Shown: positions 25,755 to 34,281 of the stretch, in pieces
How the letters are laid out: each line of letters begins with the position of its first letter
Numbering within the stretch: the stretch's first letter is position 1
Translations under genes and position numbers: made by a program
Notes under the pieces: generated by a model
Databases searched by the model: none
What the model saw: the letters and a program-made list of their open reading frames with translations, nothing else
Told to the model about the DNA's origin: nothing
Source: Pseudomonas sp. MIACH
GTDB taxonomy: Bacteria; Pseudomonadota; Gammaproteobacteria; Pseudomonadales; Pseudomonadaceae
Assembly (NCBI RefSeq): GCF_001269925.1
Contig: NZ_LHVO01000066.1
Coordinates: forward strand, 1 to 64,000
Length of the DNA stretch: 64,000 bases
Direction of reading: 5' to 3'

Positions 25755-26765
25755 ATGTCCCGCGTTACCTTGAGTCGCTATTTGATTGAGCAGACCCGCA
25801 GCAACAACACGCCTGCCGATCTGCGCTTCCTTATCGAAGTGGTGGCGCGTGCTTGCAAGGAAATCAGCCACGCCGTGTCCAAAGGCGCACTGGGTGGTGT
25901 CCTGGGCAGCATGGGCACTGAAAACGTGCAGGGCGAAGTGCAGAAGAAGCTCGACGTGATCTCCAACGAAATCCTGCTCGAAGCCAACGAATGGGGCGGT
26001 CACCTGGCCGGCATGGCGTCCGAAGAAATGGACAATGCCTACCAGATCCCGGGCAAATACCCGAAGGGCGCCTACCTGCTGGTGTTCGACCCACTGGACG
26101 GTTCGTCCAACATCGACATCAACGCCCCGGTCGGCACCATCTTCTCGGTACTGCGTTGCCCGAACGAATACCTGAGCCAGAACGAAGCGCTGAACGAAAA
26201 AGCCTTCCTGCAGCCAGGCACCGAGCAGGTCGCTGCCGGTTACGCCATTTATGGCCCGCAGACCATGCTGGTGCTGACCTTGGGCGATGGCGTCAAAGGC
26301 TTCACCCTGGACCGTGAAATGGGCAGCTTCGTCCTTACCCACGAAGACATCACCATTCCTGCCGCTACCCAGGAATTCGCGATCAACATGTCCAACCAGC
26401 GCCACTGGGAAGAGCCCGTCACCCGTTATGTGGGCGAGTTGATGGCCGGTGAAGAAGGCCCGTTGAAGAAGAACTTCAACATGCGCTGGGTCGCCGCGAT
26501 GGTGGCCGACGTGCACCGTATCCTGACCCGTGGTGGCTTGTTCATGTACCCACGCGACAGCCGCGAGCCGTCCAAGCCGGGCAAATTGCGCCTGATGTAC
26601 GAAGCCAACCCGATGTCCTTCCTGGTCGAGCAGGCGGGCGGTGCGTCCACCGACGGCCACCAGCGTATCCTCGACATCCAGCCTGAAGGCTTGCACCAGC
26701 GTGTGGCGGTGTTCCTGGGTTCCAAGGAAGAAGTTGAACGTGTGACCGCTTACCACAAGAAGTAA
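25755..26765 (+). CDS. fbp: Fructose-1,6-bisphosphatase class 1
   Basis: A 336-residue cytoplasmic gluconeogenic phosphatase converting fructose-1,6-bisphosphate to fructose-6-phosphate with Mg. Motifs are FDPLDGSSNIDINAPVGTIF (metal and phosphate binding), YAIYGPQTMLVLTLGDG, and LRLMYEANPMSFLVEQAGG near the end. The start at 25755 gives MSRVTLSRYLIEQ; the longer in-frame extension lacks conserved features. It stands alone and ends before a strong terminator. Confidence 0.97.
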   Translation: MSRVTLSRYLIEQTRSNNTPADLRFLIEVVARACKEISHAVSKGALGGVLGSMGTENVQGEVQKKLDVISNEILLEANEWGGHLAGMASEEMDNAYQIPGKYPKGAYLLVFDPLDGSSNIDINAPVGTIFSVLRCPNEYLSQNEALNEKAFLQPGTEQVAAGYAIYGPQTMLVLTLGDGVKGFTLDREMGSFVLTHEDITIPAATQEFAINMSNQRHWEEPVTRYVGELMAGEEGPLKKNFNMRWVAAMVADVHRILTRGGLFMYPRDSREPSKPGKLRLMYEANPMSFLVEQAGGASTDGHQRILDIQPEGLHQRVAVFLGSKEEVERVTAYHKK

Positions 26766-26812
26766 CCTGCGGCGATAAGTGAACGGCGTTGTTGTGAGCC
26801 GGTTCACCCTTA

Positions 26813-26853
26813 AAGAAGCCCCGAAACGTTTCAGCGTTTTCGGGGCTTTTTTG
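26813..26853 (+). terminator. Rho-independent terminator of fbp
   Basis: GCCCCGAAAACG-like stem (GCCCCGAAACG / CGTTTTCGGGGC) with a short loop, followed by TTTTTTG. It lies about 50 nt past the fbp stop. Confidence 0.88.
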
Positions 26854-26941
26854 TTTTCGTTCGTCGGGAACCAGACACCTCTTTTCCCTTCTAAGCTTCT
26901 GGCAGATACCCAAGCTGCTTCGCCCCTCCAGGAGTTATTCC

Positions 26942-27196
26942 ATGTCGTTACGCCGTCTCGCTTTGCTGGCCTTTTGCGTGCTGTTGGCCGCTTGCAGCAA
27001 GGTCAATCAAGAAAACTACGCAAAGTTGTCGGCCGGCATGCCTAAGGCCGAGGTGGAGTCGCTGCTGGGTAAGCCGACTGATTGTTCCGGCGCACTGGGC
27101 ATGTCCAGCTGCACGTGGGGCGATAAAAACAGCTTTATCAGCGTTCAATATGCCGGTGACAAAGTTCTGATGTTTTCCGGGCAAGGCCTGAAGTAA
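26942..27196 (+). CDS. Small BamE/SmpA-like lipoprotein
   Basis: An 84-residue lipoprotein with a lipobox LLAAC and lipidated Cys18. The mature part has the short alpha-alpha-beta pattern seen in BamE (SmpA/OmlA)-like proteins: YAKLSAGMPKAEVESLLGKP, then CTWGDKNSFISVQY. Two further Cys (in TDCSG and SSCTW) may pair. It is not the canonical BamE gene. Function is unknown. GGAG lies 7-8 nt before the ATG. The next gene, 30 nt on, is also a lipoprotein. Confidence 0.8.
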   Translation: MSLRRLALLAFCVLLAACSKVNQENYAKLSAGMPKAEVESLLGKPTDCSGALGMSSCTWGDKNSFISVQYAGDKVLMFSGQGLK

Positions 27197-27226
27197 ACCG
27201 GGGCGAGAGCCTGCGGGAGAAGAAGA

Positions 27227-27796
27227 ATGATGCGTTTTGTTTTGTGCCTTTGTGCCAGCCTGTTTTTGGCGGGCTGCGCCAGCCATTCTGGCGATGATCT
27301 GCAACCCAAGACAGCGAGCAACGTCAACCTCAAGCGTTACCAGGGCACCTGGTATGAGTTGGCTCGATTGCCGATGTACTTCCAGCGCAACTGCGCGCAG
27401 TCCGAAGCCCGCTACACACTGCTGCCTGATGGCGATATGTCGGTATTCAACCGCTGCCTGACCACCGACTGGAAGTGGGAAGAAGCCAAGGGCACGGCCA
27501 CGCCGCAAGTACCCGGCAAGACCGACAAGCTCTGGGTGGAATTCAATAACTGGTTTACGTCACTGTTGCCAGGCGTCGCCAAGGGCGATTACTGGGTGTT
27601 GTACGTCAGCGATGACTACAAGACCGCCATCGTCGGCAGCCCGAGCCGGCGCTATATGTGGATCCTGTCACGCACGCCAACGGTCAGTGCGGATACTCGC
27701 GAAGACCTGTTGAGCAGGGCGCGCCAGCAAGGGTATGACACCACGCGGTTGATCTGGCGTACGTCGGATAAGCAGATGGCGAAGACTTCGCAGTAA
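27227..27796 (+). CDS. blc: Outer-membrane lipocalin lipoprotein (Blc-like)
   Basis: A 189-residue lipoprotein. The lipobox FLAGC puts the lipidated Cys at about 17. A bacterial lipocalin follows: the first conserved region is YQGTWYELARLP, and later VLYVSDDYKTAIVGSPSRRYMWILSR matches the third region of Blc. Blc binds lysophospholipids or fatty acids at the outer membrane. It is probably cotranscribed with the small lipoprotein 30 nt upstream. It converges with hutF across a REP hairpin. Confidence 0.9.
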   Translation: MMRFVLCLCASLFLAGCASHSGDDLQPKTASNVNLKRYQGTWYELARLPMYFQRNCAQSEARYTLLPDGDMSVFNRCLTTDWKWEEAKGTATPQVPGKTDKLWVEFNNWFTSLLPGVAKGDYWVLYVSDDYKTAIVGSPSRRYMWILSRTPTVSADTREDLLSRARQQGYDTTRLIWRTSDKQMAKTSQ

Positions 27797-27818
27797 CTCT
27801 GGATCACCACAGATCCAA

Positions 27819-27850
27819 TTGTGGGAGGGAGCAAGCCCCTCCCACATTTT
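27819..27850. repeat. Single compact REP hairpin between convergent genes
   Basis: TTGTGGGAGGGAGCAAGCC and CCTCCCACA form one near-perfect hairpin ending in TTTT. It looks like a REP doublet collapsed to its ends. Its position between blc and hutF stops suggests a two-way terminator. Confidence 0.7.
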
Positions 27851-29215
27851 CTAACCGAGTAACGCTCTTAAGACCTGCGTAAATGCCTGGCTGCTGTCTT
27901 CTTCGCCGGCATGATGCCCGTCGCGCACTACCCACTTGCCGTTGACCAGTACGTCGCGCACCTGCCGATCGCCGCCGGCAAACAACCAGCGATTGAGAAT
28001 GCCGTCGTCTGTCGCTGTCGCCAGGTAAGGGTCGTTCCCGTCCAGCACGATCCAATCCGCACGCTTGCCCACTTCCAGTCGACCTATTGGCTGCCCCAGC
28101 GCCTGTGCGCCACCGTCCAGCGCGGCATCGAACAGCGTACGGCCGACCATCGGCTGATCGCTGCGATACAAGCGGTTGCGCCGTTGATCGCGTAGACGTT
28201 GGCCGTATTCCAGCCAGCGCAGTTCTTCCACCACGCTCAGCGACACATGGCTGTCTGAACCGATGCCCAGGCGCCCGCCCTGGGCGAGGAAATCCACGGC
28301 CGGGAAAACCCCGTCGCCCAGGTTGGCTTCGGTGGTCAGGCACAAACCGGCAATCGCCCGGCTCTTGGCCATGCGCGTGACTTCTTCCGGGTTGGCGTGG
28401 GTCGCGTGCACCAGGCACCAGCGCTCATCGACCTCGACGTTGTCGTACAGCCATTGCAGCGGGCGTTTGCCGCTCCAGGCCACGCAGTCGTCGACTTCTT
28501 TTTGCTGTTCAGCGATATGGATATGCACCGGGCAGGCCTTGTCGCTGGCTGCCAGGACTTGATTGATTTGTTGCGGGGTCACGGCGCGCAGGGAGTGGAA
28601 GCAAAGACCCAGTTGCTGCGCCGGTTGTGCCGCCAGGATCGGTCTGAGGCGCGCCTGCAGGTCCAGGTAGTTCTCGGTGCTGTTGATGAACCGTCGCTGG
28701 CCTTCATTCGGCGCCTGCCCACCAAAGCCCGAGTGGGTGTAGAGCACGGGCACCAAGGTCAGGCCGATCCCGCTGCTGGTGGCCGCCTGGCTGATTTGCC
28801 GCGACAGTTCCGTACGGTCGGCGTAGGGCTGGCCGCTGACGTCATGATGCACGTAGTGGAATTCGGCCACCGAGGTGTAACCGGCCTTGAGCATCTCGAT
28901 GTACAGCTGGCGGGCGATCACCTGCAGTTGCTCCGGGCTGATCTTGCCGACCATGCGGTACATCAGGTCGCGCCAGGTCCAGAAACTGTCATTCGGATTG
29001 CCGGCCACTTCGGCCAACCCTGCCATGGCGCGCTGGAACGCGTGCGAGTGCAGGTTCGGCATGCCCGCCAGCACCGGACCCCTGAGCCGTTCGGCACCGT
29101 CTGCGCTGGCGTTGGCCTCAACCTGTGTCAGCAGGCCATCGGCGCTGACTTCAAGACGTACATCTTTGGCCCATCCATTAGGCAGCAGCGCGCGTTCGGC
29201 AAAGAAAGCGGACAT
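27851..29215 (-). CDS. hutF: Formimidoylglutamate deiminase HutF
   Basis: A 454-residue amidohydrolase converting N-formimino-L-glutamate to N-formyl-L-glutamate and ammonia, the route used by Pseudomonas with HutG. Metal ligands are visible in PNLHSHAFQRAMAG (His pair), HIHIAEQ, LVHATH and GIGSDSHV. Length fits HutF. It is transcribed away from hutC; a HutC-type operator lies in the gap. Its position at the edge of the hut cluster confirms the assignment. Confidence 0.96.
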   Translation of the reverse strand: MSAFFAERALLPNGWAKDVRLEVSADGLLTQVEANASADGAERLRGPVLAGMPNLHSHAFQRAMAGLAEVAGNPNDSFWTWRDLMYRMVGKISPEQLQVIARQLYIEMLKAGYTSVAEFHYVHHDVSGQPYADRTELSRQISQAATSSGIGLTLVPVLYTHSGFGGQAPNEGQRRFINSTENYLDLQARLRPILAAQPAQQLGLCFHSLRAVTPQQINQVLAASDKACPVHIHIAEQQKEVDDCVAWSGKRPLQWLYDNVEVDERWCLVHATHANPEEVTRMAKSRAIAGLCLTTEANLGDGVFPAVDFLAQGGRLGIGSDSHVSLSVVEELRWLEYGQRLRDQRRNRLYRSDQPMVGRTLFDAALDGGAQALGQPIGRLEVGKRADWIVLDGNDPYLATATDDGILNRWLFAGGDRQVRDVLVNGKWVVRDGHHAGEEDSSQAFTQVLRALLG

Positions 29216-29242
29216 GATTAGAGCACCCCGGTCGTGTGTTTA

Positions 29243-29256
29243 TTTGTATATACATA
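29243..29256. promoter_or_regulatory. HutC operator in the hutF-hutC gap
   Basis: TTTGTATATACATA contains the palindrome TGTA-TA-TACA (29245-29254), the core of the hutU operator CTTGTATGTACAAG. It lies 30 nt before the hutF start and about 70 nt before hutC, so it can repress hutF and allow autoregulation of hutCD. Confidence 0.65.
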
Positions 29257-29323
29257 TACAGACGTTTGCCTGCTCGGTAAACTCCGGCAATCTATGCATC
29301 TTTTCCCCCTGCAAGGATTCCCT

Positions 29324-30073
29324 GTGCCGACTCCGCCCGCCAAGTCTTCACTGGCTGCCCACATGGACGAAAGTCCGGCGCCCTTGTATGCCCGCGTCAA
29401 ACAGATGATCAGCCAGCAGATCCTCAACGGCAACTGGCCACCCCATTACCGCGTACCGTCGGAAAGCGAACTGGTCAGCCAGTTGGGCTTCAGCCGCATG
29501 ACCATCAACCGCGCCCTGCGCGAGCTCACCGCCGAAGGTTTGCTGGTGCGCATGCAAGGCGTCGGCACGTTCGTCGCCGAGCCCAAGAGCCAGTCGGCGC
29601 TGTTTGAAGTGCACAACATTGCCGATGAGATCGCTTCCCGCGGTCATCGGCATACGTGCCAGGTCATTACCCTGGGTGAGGAGGCTGCCGGTTCCGAGCG
29701 CGCCGTCGCCCTGGAGATGCGTGAAGGCGGGCGGGTGTTCCACTCGTTGATCGTGCATTACGAAAACGATATTCCCGTGCAAATCGAGGACCGCTTCGTC
29801 AACGCCCTGGTCGCGCCGGAATACCTGCAACAGGACTTCACCCTGCAAACCCCCTATGCCTATCTCAACCAAGTGGCGCCGCTGACTGAAGGCGAGCATG
29901 TGGTCGAAGCGATTCTCGCCGACGCGGCCGAGTGCGAGTTGTTGCAGATCGAGCCGAGCGAGCCGTGCCTATTGATTCGTCGACGCACCTGGTCCGGCCG
30001 CCAGCCGGTGACGGCGGCACGTTTGATCCACCCCGGTTCCCGCCACAGCCTGGAAGGACGGTTCAGTAAATGA
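29324..30073 (+). CDS. hutC: Histidine utilisation repressor HutC (GntR family)
   Basis: A 249-residue repressor of the hut genes, induced by urocanate. The GntR winged helix spans about 15-80 (APLYARVKQMISQQI ... VPSESELVSQLGFSRMTINR), and the HutC/FarR-type UTRA ligand domain follows (about 95-240). I chose the GTG at 29324 because AAGGA lies 8 nt upstream and the length fits HutC; the frame is open further upstream, and an internal ATG at 29363 is also possible. It overlaps hutD by 4 nt. Confidence 0.93.
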   Translation: MPTPPAKSSLAAHMDESPAPLYARVKQMISQQILNGNWPPHYRVPSESELVSQLGFSRMTINRALRELTAEGLLVRMQGVGTFVAEPKSQSALFEVHNIADEIASRGHRHTCQVITLGEEAAGSERAVALEMREGGRVFHSLIVHYENDIPVQIEDRFVNALVAPEYLQQDFTLQTPYAYLNQVAPLTEGEHVVEAILADAAECELLQIEPSEPCLLIRRRTWSGRQPVTAARLIHPGSRHSLEGRFSK

Positions 30074-30630
30074 GTGCAGTAAAAGTCTGGCGCGCCGCCG
30101 ATTACGTACGCATGCCGTGGAAAAACGGCGGCGGCAGCACCGAAGAAATCACCCGCGATGCCGGCGAGGGCCTGGACGGCTTCGGCTGGCGCCTGTCGAT
30201 TGCCGATATCGGTGAGTCCGGCGGGTTTTCCACCTTCGCCGGTTACCAACGCGTGATCACCGTGATCAAAGGCGCAGGCATGGTATTGACCGTGGATGGC
30301 GAGGAGCAGCGCGGGCTGTTACCGCTGCAACCGTTCGCCTTCAAGGGCGACAGCCAGGTTTCATGCCGCCTGATCACCGGGCCGATCCGCGACTTCAACC
30401 TGATCTACTCGCCCCAGCGTTACCACGCGCGGTTGCAGTGGGTGGATGGTGTGCAGCGGTTTTTCAGTACCGCGCAGACAGTGCTGGTGTTCAGCGTGGC
30501 GGATGAAGTCAAGGTGCTGGACCAGGTACTGGGTCATCACGATTGCCTGCAAGTGGACGGTAACAGCGGTCTGCTGGATATTTCCGTCACGGGTCGCTGC
30601 TGCATCATCGAACTGACCCCGCGGGGTTAA
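30070..30630 (+). CDS. hutD: HutD family protein
   Basis: A 186-residue cytoplasmic protein with a double-cupin-like HutD fold: MPWKNGGGSTEEI near the N terminus, GFGWRLSIADIGESGGFS, then FSTFAGYQRVITVIKGAGM. HutD is not an enzyme of the pathway; in P. fluorescens it has been proposed to act as a governor that limits hut activity, possibly by binding formylglutamate. The start overlaps hutC by 4 nt, so the two are cotranslated. A REP doublet follows directly. Confidence 0.92.
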   Translation: MSAVKVWRAADYVRMPWKNGGGSTEEITRDAGEGLDGFGWRLSIADIGESGGFSTFAGYQRVITVIKGAGMVLTVDGEEQRGLLPLQPFAFKGDSQVSCRLITGPIRDFNLIYSPQRYHARLQWVDGVQRFFSTAQTVLVFSVADEVKVLDQVLGHHDCLQVDGNSGLLDISVTGRCCIIELTPRG

Positions 30631-30726
30631 AAAATGTGGGAGGGGTCTTGCCCCTGATAGCGGTGGATCAGTCGGTATATCCTGGGCTGACACACCGCAA
30701 TCGGGAGCAAGCCCCCTCCCACATTT
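30631..30726. repeat. REP doublet (REPIN), GTGGGAGG type
   Basis: Inverted arms AAAATGTGGGAGGGGTCTTGC and GCAAGCCCCCTCCCACATTT between the hutD stop and the hutU control region. It may end hutCD transcription. Confidence 0.9.
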
Positions 30727-30770
30727 GTTTTTGTGTCGCTTATAGAATCTGTTTCCAACCCCCGCACCAA

Positions 30771-30820
30771 TTTGTTACCGAACGCCCCAGCGTGGCGCAA
30801 AACCACGCTGTCGTAACAAA
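30771..30820. promoter_or_regulatory. Nested 50-bp dyad upstream of hutU, possible CbrB or other activator site
   Basis: TTTGTTAC (30771-30778) mirrors GTAACAAA (30813-30820), and inside it CAGCGTGG (30788-30795) mirrors CCACGCTG (30803-30810). The outer half-sites TGTTAC/GTAACA resemble those I recall for the activator CbrB, although the spacing here is 34 nt. The dyad is centred about 140 bp upstream of the hutU sigma54 promoter, an enhancer distance. A terminator role is less likely because no T-run follows. Confidence 0.5.
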
Positions 30821-30931
30821 CCTCCCTCGCTGTAAAACGCCTTCGTAAGAAATTTCATCATGCCTCGAAGCCTTAATTTTCAAGGCTCGGACACGCTTTC
30901 CAAAAAAAACCAAACACCTCGCTCAAAAAGT

Positions 30932-30947
30932 TGGCCGCTTGATTGCA
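30932..30947 (+). promoter_or_regulatory. Sigma54 promoter of the hutU operon
   Basis: TGGCCGCTTGATTGCA matches TGGCACGNNNNTTGCW with exact GG-N10-GC spacing. The start would be near 30958, inside the HutC operator, leaving a leader of about 79 nt. Confidence 0.8.
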
Positions 30948-30951
30948 TATG

Positions 30952-30965
30952 CTTGTATGTACAAG
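30952..30965. promoter_or_regulatory. HutC operator of the hutU operon
   Basis: CTTGTATGTACAAG is a perfect 14-bp palindrome apart from its two-base centre. It covers the predicted transcription start, so bound HutC would block initiation by sigma54 polymerase. Confidence 0.8.
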
Positions 30966-31036
30966 TAAAGATGTGTGCGTAAGACTCTCCTTCGCACCAT
31001 CCATGTTCGCGCATCGATCGCCGAGGAGTCCTAGCA

Positions 31037-32707
31037 GTGACCAAGCCTACAAAATACCGTGACGTCGAAATCCGCGCCGCCCGCGGTAACAAGCTCACCG
31101 CCAAAAGCTGGCTGACTGAAGCGCCGCTGCGCATGCTCATGAACAACCTCGACCCACAAGTGGCCGAGAACCCCAAAGAACTGGTGGTGTACGGCGGTAT
31201 CGGCCGTGCAGCGCGCAACTGGGAGTGCTACGACCAGATCGTCGAGAGCCTCACCAACCTGAATGACGACGAAACCCTGCTGGTGCAATCCGGCAAGCCG
31301 GTCGGCGTATTCAAGACCCACAGCAATGCCCCGCGTGTGCTGATCGCCAACTCCAACCTGGTGCCGCACTGGGCCAGCTGGGAGCACTTCAACGAACTGG
31401 ATGCCAAAGGCCTGGCCATGTACGGCCAGATGACCGCCGGCAGCTGGATCTACATCGGCAGCCAGGGCATCGTCCAAGGCACCTATGAAACCTTCGTCGA
31501 AGCCGGTCGCCAGCACTACGACTCAAACCTCAAGGGCCGTTGGGTCCTCACCGCCGGCCTCGGCGGCATGGGCGGTGCCCAGCCTCTGGCCGCGACACTC
31601 GCCGGCGCGTGCTCGCTGAACATTGAATGCCAGCAGGTCAGCATCGATTTCCGCCTCAACAGCCGCTATGTCGACGAACAAGCCACCGACCTCGACGACG
31701 CCCTGGCCCGCATCGCCAAGTACACAAAGGAAGGCAAGGCGATCTCCATCGCGCTGCTGGGTAACGCCGCTGAAATCCTGCCGGAACTGGTCAAGCGTGG
31801 TGTACGCCCGGACATGGTCACCGACCAGACCAGCGCCCACGACCCGCTCAACGGTTACCTGCCGGCCGGCTGGACCTGGGACGAATACCGCGCCCGCGCC
31901 AAGACCGAACCGGCTGCCGTGATCAAGGCTGCCAAGCAGTCGATGGCCGTGCACGTCAAAGCCATGCTGGAATTCCAGAAGCAAGGCATCCCGACCTTCG
32001 ACTACGGCAACAACATCCGCCAGATGGCCCAGGAAGAGGGCGTGGAAAACGCCTTCGACTTCCCAGGCTTTGTACCGGCGTACATCCGTCCACTGTTCTG
32101 CCGTGGCATCGGCCCGTTCCGTTGGGCTGCGCTGTCGGGCGACCCGCAGGACATCTACAAGACCGACGCCAAAGTCAAAGAGCTGATCCCCGACGACGCG
32201 CACCTGCACAACTGGTTGGACATGGCGCGCGAGCGCATCAGCTTCCAGGGCCTGCCGGCGCGTATCTGCTGGGTCGGCCTGGGCCAACGCGCCAAGCTCG
32301 GCCTGGCGTTCAACGAGATGGTGCGCAGCGGCGAGTTATCGGCACCGGTAGTCATCGGCCGTGACCACCTGGACTCCGGCTCGGTCGCCAGCCCGAACCG
32401 CGAAACCGAATCCATGCAGGACGGTTCTGACGCCGTGTCCGACTGGCCGTTGCTCAACGCCTTGCTCAACACCGCCAGCGGCGCGACCTGGGTTTCGCTG
32501 CACCACGGTGGCGGCGTCGGCATGGGCTTCTCCCAGCACTCCGGCATGGTCATCGTCTGCGACGGTACCGACGAAGCGGCGGAGCGCATTGCCCGTGTGC
32601 TGCACAACGACCCGGCCACTGGTGTGATGCGTCATGCGGACGCGGGTTACCAGATCGCGATCGATTGCGCCAAAGAGCAGGGTCTCAATCTTCCAATGAT
32701 CAAGTAA
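31037..32707 (+). CDS. hutU: Urocanate hydratase
   Basis: A 556-residue cytoplasmic NAD-dependent enzyme converting urocanate to imidazolone propionate. It starts with GTG, preceded by GAGGAG. The urocanase signature FQGLPARICWVGLG spans 403-416 with the active-site Cys411. TAGLGGMGGAQPLA forms the dinucleotide-binding loop. Length matches P. putida HutU. It is first in a plus-strand operon that runs to hutG, under sigma54 and HutC control. Confidence 0.98.
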   Translation: MTKPTKYRDVEIRAARGNKLTAKSWLTEAPLRMLMNNLDPQVAENPKELVVYGGIGRAARNWECYDQIVESLTNLNDDETLLVQSGKPVGVFKTHSNAPRVLIANSNLVPHWASWEHFNELDAKGLAMYGQMTAGSWIYIGSQGIVQGTYETFVEAGRQHYDSNLKGRWVLTAGLGGMGGAQPLAATLAGACSLNIECQQVSIDFRLNSRYVDEQATDLDDALARIAKYTKEGKAISIALLGNAAEILPELVKRGVRPDMVTDQTSAHDPLNGYLPAGWTWDEYRARAKTEPAAVIKAAKQSMAVHVKAMLEFQKQGIPTFDYGNNIRQMAQEEGVENAFDFPGFVPAYIRPLFCRGIGPFRWAALSGDPQDIYKTDAKVKELIPDDAHLHNWLDMARERISFQGLPARICWVGLGQRAKLGLAFNEMVRSGELSAPVVIGRDHLDSGSVASPNRETESMQDGSDAVSDWPLLNALLNTASGATWVSLHHGGGVGMGFSQHSGMVIVCDGTDEAAERIARVLHNDPATGVMRHADAGYQIAIDCAKEQGLNLPMIK

Positions 32708-32750
32708 GCCAGCACCACCCTGAAAACAATCCATCAGAGGTTGAACACCC

Positions 32751-34211
32751 ATGGCTGCAAGTGACGCGCGTGCAAGCACCACCCCGTTGATCGAGAGACG
32801 TTCGATCGACTACATCCCGGAAGCGGAAAGACACGGTCGTCTATTGAGCCAGTTCACCCTGTGGCTGGGTGCCAACCTGCAGATCACCGCGATTGTCACC
32901 GGGGCCCTGGCCGTGGTGCTGGGCGGTGATGTGTTCTGGTCGTTGATCGGTCTGTTGATCGGTCAACTGCTGGGCGGCGGTGTCATGGCGTTGCATGCGG
33001 CGCAAGGGCCCAAGCTGGGCCTGCCGCAGATGATCTCCAGCCGGGTGCAGTTCGGTGTGTATGGCGCGGCGATCCCGATCGTACTGGTCTGCTTGATGTA
33101 CCTCGGTTTCACCGCCACGGGTACCGTGCTTTCCGGTCAGGCGCTGGGCCAGTTGTTTGGTGTCAGCGACAGTGTCGGGATCCTGGTTTTCGCCAGTGTC
33201 ATCGTGCTGGTCACGGTGCTCGGTTACCGGGTGATCCACTTCATCGGCCGCGTTGCCAGCGTCATTGGCGTGATTGCCTTTGTCTACCTGTTCAGTCGTT
33301 TGATGAGCCAGGCCGACGTCGGTGCACTCCTGCAAATCCGCCACTTCAGTTTGAGCAGCTTTCTGCTGGCGGTGTCGTTAGCGGCTTCCTGGCAAATCGC
33401 CTTCGGCCCATACGTGGCGGACTATTCACGCTACCTGCCGAGCAAGACGTCCTCGGTGAAAACCTTTCTTGCCGCAGGCGCGGGCTCGGTGGTTGGCGCA
33501 CAAGTGGCGATGATCCTCGGGGTGTTTGCCGCGGCCATGTCCAACGGGCAATTTGCCGGTCACGAAGTGGCCTACATCGTCGGTCTGGGCGGTACGGGGG
33601 CCACTGCGGCGCTGCTGTATTTCAGCATCGCGTTCGGCAAGGTCACCATCTCGACGCTGAACTCCTACGGCAGCTTCATGTGCATTGCCACCATCATCAG
33701 CGGCTTTCGCGGTCGCCTGGAGGTCACGCGCTTGCAGCGGCTGTTTTTCGTGCTGGTCATCGTCGGTACGGCGACCCTGATCGCCTTGCTCGGGCAGCAC
33801 TCGTTCCTGGGGGCGTTCAAGTCTTTCATCCTGTTCCTGCTGGCGTTTTTTACGCCATGGAGCGCGATCAACCTGGTCGACTACTACTGCATCACCCGCG
33901 ATCGCTATGACGTACCAGCGCTGGCCGATCCGAACGGGCGCTATGGCCGTTGGAACCTGCTCGGTATCAGCGTGTATGTCTTCGGCGTGCTGGTGCAGTT
34001 GCCGTTCATCTCCACCAAGTTCTACACCGGCCCCCTGGTGGCCGCCCTGGGTGATGTGGATATTTCCTGGATCATCGGCCTGGTGCTTCCCGCCGCGCTT
34101 TACTACTGGGCGGCGAAAAAGTGGCCTGCCGCACACCCTGAACACCTGATCCTGCCGCTAGAGCAGGGCGTTGCACCGACGACGACAAACGGGCTGGCTG
34201 CACAGGCCTGA
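32751..34211 (+). CDS. hutT: NCS1-family permease, probable urocanate transporter HutT(u)
   Basis: A 486-residue inner-membrane protein with about 12 hydrophobic segments and the purine-cytosine permease (CodB) layout: ERHGRLLSQFTLWLGANLQ at the start, SLAASWQIAFGPYVADYSRYLP in the middle. Despite the family name, its place between hutU and hutXWV fits HutTu, which in P. fluorescens takes up urocanate. The substrate is inferred from context. The gene symbol follows the Tu/Th naming, this one being Tu. It starts 43 nt after hutU. Confidence 0.85.
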   Translation: MAASDARASTTPLIERRSIDYIPEAERHGRLLSQFTLWLGANLQITAIVTGALAVVLGGDVFWSLIGLLIGQLLGGGVMALHAAQGPKLGLPQMISSRVQFGVYGAAIPIVLVCLMYLGFTATGTVLSGQALGQLFGVSDSVGILVFASVIVLVTVLGYRVIHFIGRVASVIGVIAFVYLFSRLMSQADVGALLQIRHFSLSSFLLAVSLAASWQIAFGPYVADYSRYLPSKTSSVKTFLAAGAGSVVGAQVAMILGVFAAAMSNGQFAGHEVAYIVGLGGTGATAALLYFSIAFGKVTISTLNSYGSFMCIATIISGFRGRLEVTRLQRLFFVLVIVGTATLIALLGQHSFLGAFKSFILFLLAFFTPWSAINLVDYYCITRDRYDVPALADPNGRYGRWNLLGISVYVFGVLVQLPFISTKFYTGPLVAALGDVDISWIIGLVLPAALYYWAAKKWPAAHPEHLILPLEQGVAPTTTNGLAAQA

Positions 34212-34281
34212 TGGGACGTGGACAGGGCAGGATGCCTACTGACTGCCGTAATCCATTTCAAGATTTGGGAGCGTCACAACA

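Noticed and set aside
30771..30820. Dyad upstream of hutU as a Rho-independent terminator of hutCD
   Set aside because: Neither the inner nor the outer stem is followed by a T-run, and the REP doublet between hutD and this site is a better candidate.
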